Of a stretch of 12,236 nt of DNA, positions 6,526 through 12,236 are shown piece after piece. The notes beneath the pieces were generated by a model. The model saw only the letters and a list, made by a program, of their open reading frames with translations, was not told the origin of the DNA and searched no databases. Origin of the DNA: Alphaproteobacteria bacterium (lineage in GTDB: Bacteria > Pseudomonadota > Alphaproteobacteria > Rs-D84); contig WQVP01000002.1 in assembly GCA_009785765.1 (NCBI GenBank), positions 1-12,236 of the forward strand, written 5' to 3'. Position 1 is the stretch's first letter; the number at the start of each line of letters is the position of its first letter. A program made the translations under genes and the position numbers.

Positions 6526-8820
6526 ATGAAGAAATTATTCTTTATTTTGTATTCTGTATTCTTTATTGCGCTTGGGACAAGTGCCTTTGCGGCCGTGGTT
6601 AATAATATTGTGGTGGAAGGCAATCGCCGAATGGACGCAGAATCCGTACGTATTATGGCCGACGTTCGCCTTGGCGATAACATTACCCTTGAACGCAGAA
6701 ATGAAATTGCGAAACGATTACAAATGTCTGGACTTTTCGCACGTGCGTCTGTTGTGCAAAGTGCGGGCACTCTTACCATAAGTGTATCAGAGTCGCCGGT
6801 TGTAAATATGGTCACAATAGAGGGCAACAACAGAATTTCAAATGATGACCTTCGCCGTGAGATTCGTATTCGTGAACGTTCGCCTTTTGATGAATCGGTT
6901 ATTGGTGCGGACGTACAACGTATGTTGACGCTTTATCAAAGACAGGGTTTCTTTGGCACACAAATTAACCCCAAAAGAATTGATATCGCTGATGGTCGTG
7001 TGAACGTAGTGTTTGAAATAACCGAAGGTCATCCAACACGTATTCGCCGGATAAACTTTACGGGCAATCGGTATTTTTCTGGACGCCAATTGCGCTCTGC
7101 TATGCTTTCCAACGAATGGTCAAGATTTCGTCCGATGGCATCTTTTGATACGTTTGACGAAGACAGGATCCAATTTGATCAACATCAGTTAAGGCAATTT
7201 TATATGCAAAACGGATTTATTAATTTTCGCATATTAAATGTTTCTGGTGAATTTTCCGCCGACAGACGTTGGTACAGTGTAAACTTTGAAGTGGAAGAGG
7301 GCACCCGTTTCAGATTCGGCACAATTGAAATAGATAATCCATTTCCAGATGTTGATACCGCTGATTTGCGCCGACTTGTTGTTGCGCGCTCTGGGCGTTG
7401 GTATAATATTGACCACGTAGAAGAGACTATTTCACGCCTGCGCAGTCGTGTTGCAGAATATGGATATGCGTTCATTCACATAGACGTAGTGCCAACATTA
7501 AACGAAGAGGCTCGCACTATTGATTTAATATTCCGTATTGCGCCAACCAACAGAATGTATATAAATCAAATTGCGATACTTGGCAACGTGCGTACATTTG
7601 ATTCGGTTATTGAACACCAATTACAAGTACGCCCAGGCGATCCATTTTCCCGCCAAGAATTGGAACTTGGGCGTCAACGCATGATGCGAACCCGATATTT
7701 CAGTGCCGTTGACATGATACCGACACGTATCCCTGATACTAATCTTATGAACTTGGATGTGCGTGTTGAAGAACAGCCCACGGGGGAATTATCCGGCGGA
7801 CTTGGTTGGTCTAATATTAATGGATTTATGATTGATGCGGGTATTACAGAGAATAATTTTATGGGCCGTGGCCAAACCGTACAACTTCGTGCATCATACG
7901 CACAGTTCCAACAACAATTAATGTTTTCATTTACAGAGCCGCATCTCTGGGGTCGTGCGCTTTCGGCCGGATTTGATATTAATTATACAATGTTTAATTA
8001 TGCAAGACTTGGGTCTATGGCGTATGATCGTGATTCATTTATGGTTGCGGGTCGTCTTGGTTGGCGCCTTACTGAAAACTGGACACAAATGATGCGTTTA
8101 TCTGCGATGTTTGACCAGAATAGAGATATGCATATAAATGACGGACAGTGGCAGTCTGTGCAATTGTACACTCTTGGTACGACGTTTCGTTATCATAATT
8201 TAACGTCTAATTTTCAACAGCAAACGCACACCGGAATTGTTGGAAATCTTTCCATAGCTTATACCGGATTCGGTTCAAGCGAAACATTCATGCGTTATGA
8301 TGCAGGCATCACAGGACTTTTAAAATTCTTGGATGACAGATGGCAATTGCGGTCTGAATTAAATGTTGGATTATTACAACCCTTGACATCGGATGAATAT
8401 ATATCACGTATGTATCGTTATTTCTTGGGCGGTGAAAGCCTTCGCGGGTTTGCGATTGCGGGTGTTGGTGGCCGTCTTGGTTATTCACATTATGCAACAG
8501 GTGGTCTGTGGCGGATACACGGCACAACCCAGGTGAACTTTCCAATATTTATCCCAGATCAATATCAGGTTCGTGGATTTTTATTCTTGGACTATGGTAT
8601 ACTTGGGCGTCCGCCACTTCGCCAATATCAAGAGCTTGCGGCAAGTCAAACCCCGCCGATGGTATTAAACATAGACCAAGATTTGCGTGCAGCATGGGGC
8701 TGGGGTGTGTTTTGGAATACGCCTATGGGACCGATGAATTTTTCATGGGGTTATCCGATACGAAGCCATCCGTATGACCGTGGCCAAAGATTTTTGCTAA
8801 GCTTTGCCACACAGTTTTAG
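6526..8820 (+). CDS. bamA: Outer-membrane protein assembly factor BamA
   Basis: The essential Omp85 protein that folds beta-barrel proteins into the outer membrane. It is 764 aa, of normal length. A signal peptide (1-22, cleavage SAFA|AVV) is followed by five POTRA domains, at about 23-91, 92-169, 170-258, 259-341 and 343-420, each opening with the characteristic beta-strand plus G-N (VVEGNRR, TIEGNNR, NFTGNRY, IEIDNPF, AILGNVR). The 16-strand barrel starts near ELSGGLGWSN (421) and contains the Omp85 L6 motif as SLRGF (638-642). It ends in Phe (FATQF). The gene stands alone: it is divergent from recG and the downstream gene is convergent, with only 3 nt between stop codons. In many proteobacteria bamA follows rseP and precedes skp/lpxD; that order is not present here. 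The two MipA-like proteins upstream are expected clients. Confidence 0.97.
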   Translation: MKKLFFILYSVFFIALGTSAFAAVVNNIVVEGNRRMDAESVRIMADVRLGDNITLERRNEIAKRLQMSGLFARASVVQSAGTLTISVSESPVVNMVTIEGNNRISNDDLRREIRIRERSPFDESVIGADVQRMLTLYQRQGFFGTQINPKRIDIADGRVNVVFEITEGHPTRIRRINFTGNRYFSGRQLRSAMLSNEWSRFRPMASFDTFDEDRIQFDQHQLRQFYMQNGFINFRILNVSGEFSADRRWYSVNFEVEEGTRFRFGTIEIDNPFPDVDTADLRRLVVARSGRWYNIDHVEETISRLRSRVAEYGYAFIHIDVVPTLNEEARTIDLIFRIAPTNRMYINQIAILGNVRTFDSVIEHQLQVRPGDPFSRQELELGRQRMMRTRYFSAVDMIPTRIPDTNLMNLDVRVEEQPTGELSGGLGWSNINGFMIDAGITENNFMGRGQTVQLRASYAQFQQQLMFSFTEPHLWGRALSAGFDINYTMFNYARLGSMAYDRDSFMVAGRLGWRLTENWTQMMRLSAMFDQNRDMHINDGQWQSVQLYTLGTTFRYHNLTSNFQQQTHTGIVGNLSIAYTGFGSSETFMRYDAGITGLLKFLDDRWQLRSELNVGLLQPLTSDEYISRMYRYFLGGESLRGFAIAGVGGRLGYSHYATGGLWRIHGTTQVNFPIFIPDQYQVRGFLFLDYGILGRPPLRQYQELAASQTPPMVLNIDQDLRAAWGWGVFWNTPMGPMNFSWGYPIRSHPYDRGQRFLLSFATQF

Positions 8821-8823
8821 TTT

Positions 8824-9246
8824 TTATAAGTGTATAATTTGAATGTCTGGAAAATGCTTTTGCAAGTACTCTGCAACCAGTCGCCTGTGGCATTTATCGG
8901 GTGATTTTTCGCTGCACAAAAAACAAACGTCCTGCAAGTTTTGATTTGCGAGTAATTTTTCAATTTGCCGTTCTCCCATCAAATTATTAAACACCTGTTC
9001 ATATCCCGCCCAATCAATTTCACCATTTTTATATGCATTTAATAATTCTTTCGTGGGGCTAAGTTCCGGCATATATTTGTATTTATTGCCAAGCGCAGAT
9101 TCTAGATTCGTGCCACTTGCCCACGGCACAAATCGTGCCGCACGCCAGAGACGAATATCAATTACACACGACACATCCGCCCCAATCAACAGCTCCATAA
9201 ACTGGTTTTGTGTTTTTCCGCTAAAACCGATTGTATGAATTTTCAT
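8824..9246 (-). CDS. DUF488 family protein
   Basis: A 140-aa soluble protein recognised as DUF488 by its N-terminal TIGFSGKT strand-loop (5-12), the V-I-D-I-R segment (28-32) and the C-terminal CSEKSPDKCHRRLVAEYL block (111-128) with the paired Cys (111, 119) and the His-Arg after them. No biochemical function is firmly established for the family as far as I know; the conserved Cys/His/Arg cluster suggests a metal or nucleic-acid related active site, which is inference. Its ATG overlaps the upstream gene's stop by one base (TGATG), so the two proteins are translationally coupled and almost certainly act together. The 3' end meets that of bamA with no visible terminator. Confidence 0.85.
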   Translation of the reverse strand: MKIHTIGFSGKTQNQFMELLIGADVSCVIDIRLWRAARFVPWASGTNLESALGNKYKYMPELSPTKELLNAYKNGEIDWAGYEQVFNNLMGERQIEKLLANQNLQDVCFLCSEKSPDKCHRRLVAEYLQKHFPDIQIIHL

Positions 9247-9893
9247 CAGTACAAGAATACTCCGTTAAGCATTAAATAACAATGATTTTCTTGCATATAA
9301 TATGGGCGTGCAAGTCCAATTCGGCAATGTGCATATTGTGCGCCGGACACCATTTTGTTTAATTTGTCTGTGCTTTTTGATTTTCTATAAATATCACGAA
9401 TGTATTTACAACTGACTGCTATGCTGTATTCTTTGTTTGATTGGTCGGTGATTTTTGCACGTAATTTATCACCATCTTTTTTGAATTCTATATTTTGCGC
9501 CGGAATTAAAATTGCGCCAAGCGATGCGCACCTTGTGCCGCGTGCGACCCAAGATTTTTCTTTTACTTTGTTGTTGAATATTGATTGAACGTCTTTTGAT
9601 ACGCTATCACGCAATCTGTCGGCAAGCTGTTTGCCCGGCTCAAAAAACTCCTGGACCTTTATAGATTTATAACCAATGTTTACATCTTCTGTACGATGGG
9701 GATATTTGCGTGGCTCGTCAAATGGGGCATTCATAACGATGATAGATGAATATTTTGGAATTTGATATTTTGTAAAATATTTGCCGTCAATCATAAGTCG
9801 TTTCATTCGGCGCTCGTGTGTGTCCCAGCCGCCTACACAATAACCATCTTTCATTTTTGTAATATCGGATATGATTATATTTGATGGTTTCAT
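9246..9893 (-). CDS. Probable dual-OB-domain (DuOB-type) protein, DUF488 partner
   Basis: A 215-aa soluble, basic protein with no signal peptide or membrane segment. The N-terminal stretch SDITKMKDGYCVGGWDTHERRMKRLM (9-34) resembles the opening of dual OB-containing domain proteins, in which a small polar loop precedes a GxCVxG strand and then a strand leading into a basic patch. The C-terminal RIGLARPYY…CYLMLNGVFLY (191-215) resembles the end of the same family. Assignment is by memory of the pattern, not by alignment. OB folds usually bind nucleic acid, so a DNA- or RNA-directed role for this operon is plausible. The start is well supported: AAAGGAG (9905-9899) lies 5 nt before ATG. The stop overlaps the DUF488 start. 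It is divergent from the XRE regulator across 161 bp. Confidence 0.6.
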   Translation of the reverse strand: MKPSNIIISDITKMKDGYCVGGWDTHERRMKRLMIDGKYFTKYQIPKYSSIIVMNAPFDEPRKYPHRTEDVNIGYKSIKVQEFFEPGKQLADRLRDSVSKDVQSIFNNKVKEKSWVARGTRCASLGAILIPAQNIEFKKDGDKLRAKITDQSNKEYSIAVSCKYIRDIYRKSKSTDKLNKMVSGAQYAHCRIGLARPYYMQENHCYLMLNGVFLY

Positions 9894-9898
9894 AGGTT

Positions 9899-9905
9899 CT
9901 CCTTT
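9899..9905 (-). promoter_or_regulatory. Strong Shine-Dalgarno of the DuOB-like gene
   Basis: Minus-strand AAAGGAG 5 nt before the ATG at 9893. It fixes the start and contrasts with the SD-less starts of recG, bamA and the MFS gene. Confidence 0.8.
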
Positions 9906-9934
9906 GTATTTTTTTTGATAGGTTTAGATTTTTC

Positions 9935-9963
9935 TTGCAATTTCCGAAACTTTTGTCAATAAT
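9935..9963 (+). promoter_or_regulatory. Candidate promoter of the XRE regulator
   Basis: TTGCAA (9935-9940), 17-nt spacer, AATAAT (9958-9963), in the 161-bp divergent region. Confidence is limited because the region is AT-rich. Confidence 0.35.
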
Positions 9964-9972
9964 GTCAACATT
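9954..9972. promoter_or_regulatory. Candidate operator: TGTCAA direct repeat and AATGT-CA-ACATT palindrome
   Basis: TGTCAA occurs twice nine bases apart (9954-9959, 9963-9968), and 9961-9972 is a 12-bp palindrome. Both lie over the -10/start region of the presumed XRE promoter and, on the minus strand, read as two TTGACA -35-like boxes toward the DuOB/DUF488 operon. This is where an autoregulating HTH protein would bind; speculative. Confidence 0.3.
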
Positions 9973-9977
9973 ATAAG

Positions 9978-10028
9978 GCATTAGGCACTAGTGATAATGC
10001 AAATTGAACAATCCCTAGTGCCTAGTGC
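9978..10028 (+). repeat. Heptamer hairpin GCATTAG-GCACTAG / CTAGTGC-CTAGTGC
   Basis: Two heptamers at 9978-9991 pair with two CTAGTGC units at 10015-10028, giving 14-bp arms with one T-G mismatch and a 23-nt loop. It lies in the expected 5' leader of the XRE gene, 26 nt before the ATG, so it could form in the mRNA. Confidence 0.8.
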
Positions 10029-10054
10029 CCTAGGGCGACCAAAGGGAGCAAGCA

Positions 10055-11074
10055 ATGGCACAAGAAGAAATAATTTTTCCAAATAATATTCGGACTATAC
10101 GACTTAACGCTGGGATGAAAATGACGGCAGTGGCGAAAAAATCAGGGCTTTCATTGTCTGCTATGTCCAAAGTTGAAAAAGGCGTGCGCCGTCTTAATCA
10201 AAAACAGCTTTTGACACTTTGCGGAATTTTGGGGTGTAAATTATCCGATATATTTATCAAAGCTGATGACGAAGTTGCCGAACAATGGCAGGCGGAAATG
10301 CAACGCAGACTGGACGAAAACGAAACATCTGGCCTTAAAATATTTGGGTCTGGCGTGCGAGTTCTGCGTAAAAAAGTTGGCAAAACTATTGCCCAGGCTG
10401 CCAAAGATGCCAAGATGACATTATCTGTTTATCATAAAATAGAGGTTGGGCAACGTGAACTATACGAAGACGAAGTTGCAGATCTTGCACGTGCGCTTAA
10501 ACACACGCCTGAAACTATGTTTAAAACAATCGCAGAGCTTTTTGAAAAAGGTGAATTAACAAAACAAATTAAAAAAGTTGGCGAAAAAGTACGAAGTGTT
10601 TTAACGCCAAACGCATCCGCTTCTGGTATGGATTTGTCCGGCGCAATTTATGGTGCGAATATTTATGATTCTGCTCGTAAAAAACTGGTGCCTGTATTTG
10701 GTGTGCCGGGCGATAAAAATATTACGTTTAAAAAGTCTGATGAAAAAATGATAGTGTCGCCTGTAAATCTTGAAAACAATGTCGGCATGTATGCGATTAT
10801 TCCAAATGTAAAACGCATGGGCACTATGTTTCCGTCCCGAACCTATTTGTTCGTAGACCCAGATACAGTTGCACAACCTGGGGATCTTGCAATTCTTTTG
10901 TCCGAAGACTTTGAAAAACTTGGGCTTGGGGAAAAGACCGGCGCAAACGTTGTTATGGTTCGTGAAGATGCCAAAGGCAAATTGTACGGCCAAGTTGCCG
11001 GCCCAGATGAAAAAATCGCAATACAAAGCGTCGCTGGAAAATTGCACAAAGTGGTACAGATTGTTATAGAGTAA
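10055..11074 (+). CDS. XRE-type regulator with two HTH domains and degenerate S24-like C-terminus
   Basis: A 339-aa cytoplasmic DNA-binding protein. The first HTH_3/Cro-C1 domain is at about 10-68 (NNIRTIRLNAGMKMTAVAKK, then SGLSLSAMSKVEKGVR). A second, more diverged one is at about 100-156 (GVRVLRKKVGKTIAQAAKDA, then YHKIEVGQREL). After a linker, residues 215-339 resemble the beta-rich LexA/S24 C-terminal fold: VFGVPGD, YAIIP…RMGTMFPSRTYLFVDPDTVAQPGDLAIL, then VREDAKGKLYGQV. The GDSMxP catalytic Ser motif is absent and there is no clear A-G cleavage site, so self-cleavage is unlikely; the domain may be for dimerisation or sensing. AAAGGGAG (10041-10048) precedes the ATG by 6 nt. The next gene follows by 32 nt, so the two form an operon. 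It is divergent from the DuOB/DUF488 pair, which it might control. Confidence 0.8.
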   Translation: MAQEEIIFPNNIRTIRLNAGMKMTAVAKKSGLSLSAMSKVEKGVRRLNQKQLLTLCGILGCKLSDIFIKADDEVAEQWQAEMQRRLDENETSGLKIFGSGVRVLRKKVGKTIAQAAKDAKMTLSVYHKIEVGQRELYEDEVADLARALKHTPETMFKTIAELFEKGELTKQIKKVGEKVRSVLTPNASASGMDLSGAIYGANIYDSARKKLVPVFGVPGDKNITFKKSDEKMIVSPVNLENNVGMYAIIPNVKRMGTMFPSRTYLFVDPDTVAQPGDLAILLSEDFEKLGLGEKTGANVVMVREDAKGKLYGQVAGPDEKIAIQSVAGKLHKVVQIVIE

Positions 11075-11106
11075 CTAGTCACTATAAGCGACCGGAGGGA
11101 GCGCAA

Positions 11107-11754
11107 ATGAAAGAATCAACAAATCAAATCGCTGTGCGTTTAATGAATCTATATCGTGCGGCGCATGTCATAGATGGCGGATGGGCGGCCGTGAATCCTG
11201 TGCTTGTCGCCGAGGGCGGGGATGCGGTTATCCAAGAGATAAAAAAATTACCGACCGGCGAAATGTTGGCGATGCATATATCTGAACTTCGTGCTGGTAA
11301 AATACCTATGGATTCGGTAAATCCGGAACTTTTGCCGTATGGCGGAATGATGGGAGTGCATTTTGCAGAACTTGATGCGGACGCACGATTTGAAAATAAT
11401 GATCTGGATTCATTAATCGCAGAGCTTGAAAAATTTACACCAACTTTGGAATCCATAGAGCGTATTAAAAAATTACCATTTGTGTTACAGTTTGGCGATC
11501 GTTGGACTATGGGTGTTCGTGATGCTCTGCACAGTCGGCCGGAATTTGCCGCACGTTGGAAAACAGTGCATGACACCGCACGTGCGTATGAATTATGGGA
11601 CAGAGCGTCTGACGTGTTATCATGGCAACCAACCGAGAGAATCCGTGCAGAGGTCCAGGCCGATTTGCCAGAATACGAAACATATTTGCCGATGTTTGAG
11701 GATGCGGGGATGGAATTACTTTCCAAATTACGCACCTATGTTGCAAGCGTTTAA
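11107..11754 (+). CDS. Unrecognised 215-aa soluble protein in operon with XRE regulator
   Basis: I do not recognise this protein. It is acidic, has no signal peptide or clear membrane helix and reads as mostly alpha-helical. There is an internal repeat at 28-residue spacing: GEMLAMHISELRA (51-63) and a second copy around GMMGVHFAELDA (80-91), with the M, H, E-L and A positions matching. The C-terminal half is rich in Trp and aromatic residues (FGDRWTMGVRDAL, ARWKTVHD, ELWDRASDVLSW). GGAGGGA (11094-11100) is 6 nt before the ATG, and the 15-nt leader GCGACC…AGGGAGC is nearly the same as that of the XRE gene. Genes downstream of XRE regulators are often cognate partners or effectors, but nothing in this sequence shows which. 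A terminator follows. Confidence 0.8.
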   Translation: MKESTNQIAVRLMNLYRAAHVIDGGWAAVNPVLVAEGGDAVIQEIKKLPTGEMLAMHISELRAGKIPMDSVNPELLPYGGMMGVHFAELDADARFENNDLDSLIAELEKFTPTLESIERIKKLPFVLQFGDRWTMGVRDALHSRPEFAARWKTVHDTARAYELWDRASDVLSWQPTERIRAEVQADLPEYETYLPMFEDAGMELLSKLRTYVASV

Positions 11755-11781
11755 AAATTCCGCCATACGGCGGATTTTTTA
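11755..11781 (+). terminator. Rho-independent terminator of the XRE operon
   Basis: TCCGCC-ATAC-GGCGGA (11759-11774), flanked by A-run and T6, immediately after the stop codon. Confidence 0.9.
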
Positions 11782-11782
11782 T

Positions 11783-11812
11783 TTGACGTATGCCTTGAAA
11801 ATCCCCTATAAT
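11783..11812 (+). promoter_or_regulatory. Strong promoter of the small lipoprotein gene
   Basis: TTGACG (11783-11788), 18-nt spacer and consensus TATAAT (11807-11812). The predicted start of transcription is near 11819, just before AGGGAG (11821-11826), which is 9 nt from the ATG at 11836. It is the best sigma-70-type match in the window. Confidence 0.75.
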
Positions 11813-11835
11813 CCAGAAAAAGGGAGAACCATAAA

Positions 11836-11982
11836 ATGAAACAATTTTTGGCTGTGGTTTTTGTCGGGTTAATGCTTGCCGGTTGTGGTCAGATTTATGA
11901 CCGCACTCCTGTTGGTATTGGCTGGGGCAACGATGAATTAAATTTATCCCCGTGCGCATGTTTGCGTGTGTTTATGGGATAG
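11836..11982 (+). CDS. Small lipoprotein (48 aa), possibly VirB7-like
   Basis: MKQFLAVVFVGLMLAGC is a lipoprotein signal peptide with the lipobox L-A-G-C and lipidated Cys at residue 17, leaving a 32-aa mature peptide (GQIYDRTPVGIGWGNDELNL, then SPCACLRVFMG) that has two further Cys. Asp is not at +2 (Gly), so outer-membrane sorting is expected if Lol rules apply. The start has its own promoter and Shine-Dalgarno. VirB7 proteins of type IV secretion systems are of this size and often precede virB8; the next gene here starts like a bitopic membrane protein. This link is inference; a stand-alone entericidin-like or unknown lipoprotein is the alternative. Confidence 0.75.
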   Translation: MKQFLAVVFVGLMLAGCGQIYDRTPVGIGWGNDELNLSPCACLRVFMG

Positions 11983-11984
11983 GG

Positions 11985-12003
11985 GCAAACGCTTTGCGTT
12001 TGC
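11985..12003 (+). repeat. 8-bp perfect hairpin after lipoprotein gene
   Basis: GCAAACGC-TTT-GCGTTTGC starts 2 nt after the TAG and runs straight into the heptamer repeats. No T-run follows, so it is more likely an mRNA-stabilising or attenuating hairpin than a terminator. Confidence 0.65.
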
Positions 12004-12084
12004 AGGTAAAAGGTAAGAGGTAAGAGGTAAGAGGTAGGTGGATTAAGAAAATACCTATTACCTATTACCTATTACCTATTACCT
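12004..12084 (+). repeat. Heptamer repeats AGGTAAG x5 and ACCTATT x4.5 in inverted arrangement
   Basis: Five 7-nt units (AGGTAAA, AGGTAAG three times, AGGTAGG; 12004-12038) are followed by 14 nt and then four exact ACCTATT units plus ACCT (12053-12084). AGGT pairs with ACCT in every unit, and one base per heptad (G opposite A) mismatches, so the arms can form a long regularly interrupted hairpin of about 30 nt each. A further hairpin GCTCG…CGAGC (12085-12103) separates this from the next ATG. Confidence 0.9.
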
Positions 12085-12110
12085 GCTCGCGAGTGGAACG
12101 AGCGAGAGAG

Positions 12111-12236
12111 ATGAATTATCCAAATAACTTTGATACACCTGTATTTCCAGAGGCACGAAAAATTGCATTTTCGCGTGCTTTGACTATTTGGTATTTTATG
12201 GCTTTTTTTTCTATTATTGCGTTAAGTGTTTTTTTA
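12111..12236 (+). CDS. N-terminus of bitopic membrane protein (cut by window edge), possible VirB8/IcmL-like
   Basis: ATG at 12111 opens a frame that runs out of the window (42 residues). A polar N-terminus of about 22 residues (MNYPNNFDTPVFPEARKIAF) leads into a transmembrane segment (ALTIWYFMAFFSIIALSVFL) that reaches the end. A short N-in tail plus one helix is the design of VirB8/IcmL-type secretion components, and the preceding gene is a VirB7-sized lipoprotein. The Shine-Dalgarno is weak (GAGAGAG directly before ATG). The frame is too short for firm identification. Confidence 0.5.
   Translation, partial: MNYPNNFDTPVFPEARKIAFSRALTIWYFMAFFSIIALSVFL

Noticed and set aside
10028..10035. 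CCCTAGGG palindrome as an operator
   Set aside because: Only 8 bp and directly adjacent to the heptamer hairpin and the SD; too short to call alone.
10601..11047. 148-codon minus-strand frame inside the XRE gene
   Set aside because: Shadow of a well supported gene with SD and domain matches; the protein is rich in His/Phe/Ile, as reverse frames of this AT-rich DNA are.
11124..11735. Long open frame (203 codons) antisense to the unknown 215-aa gene
   Set aside because: It lacks its own ribosome site, has a composition typical of an antisense shadow, and the plus-strand frame has an SD, a following terminator and an operon context.
11507..11959. 150-codon minus-strand frame across the 11.8-kb terminator and lipoprotein gene
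   Set aside because: It runs through a clear terminator and promoter and overlaps two better supported genes; the peptide has no recognisable features.
12004..12084. CRISPR array or tRNA-like repeat cluster
   Set aside because: Units are 7 nt with no spacers, so this is a short tandem repeat, not a CRISPR.

Overview
The window looks like a chromosomal segment of an AT-rich, Gram-negative alphaproteobacterium, probably an uncultured host-associated lineage. The case rests on an outer-membrane assembly protein (BamA), two MipA/OmpV-type outer-membrane proteins with terminal Phe residues, and a DnaB with extra loops that I associate with alphaproteobacterial DnaB. The taxonomic call is inference; there is no rRNA to anchor it.

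Layout. (1) 2-1228: 3' part of replicative helicase dnaB, ending in a bidirectional terminator shared with a convergent UMF1-like MFS transporter (1259-2431, minus). (2) A short divergent promoter region, then two tandem MipA/OmpV paralogues (2493-3999, plus). (3) 4000-4354 has no protein gene. It holds a hairpin terminator, tRNA-Asn(GUU) on the minus strand with its own promoter and terminator, and a 110-bp multi-hairpin element with 24-bp terminal inverted repeats. (4) recG (4355-6436, minus) and bamA (6526-8820, plus) diverge from an 89-bp region; both seem to be transcribed from -10 boxes so close to the start codon that the mRNAs would be leaderless or nearly so. (5) 8824-9893, minus: a two-gene operon overlapping by one base, with a probable dual-OB-domain protein followed by a DUF488 protein. 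(6) 10055-11754, plus: a double-HTH XRE regulator with a degenerate S24/LexA-like C-terminus, followed by an unrecognised 215-aa protein and a terminator. (7) 11783-end: a strong promoter, a 48-aa lipoprotein, a repeat-rich intergenic stretch, and the start of a bitopic membrane protein cut by the window edge. The small lipoprotein followed by an N-in bitopic protein is reminiscent of virB7-virB8, but this is tentative.

The core functions (replication, recombination repair, outer-membrane biogenesis, tRNA) are housekeeping. The accessory part is 8.8-12.2 kb. The most unusual non-coding signal is that three separate gene-upstream regions (6448-6562, 9978-10028, 12004-12084) each carry 7-nt tandem repeats with an inverted copy of the same heptamer, different in sequence at each locus. 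A GGAGGGG-type hairpin also recurs three times around the tRNA.
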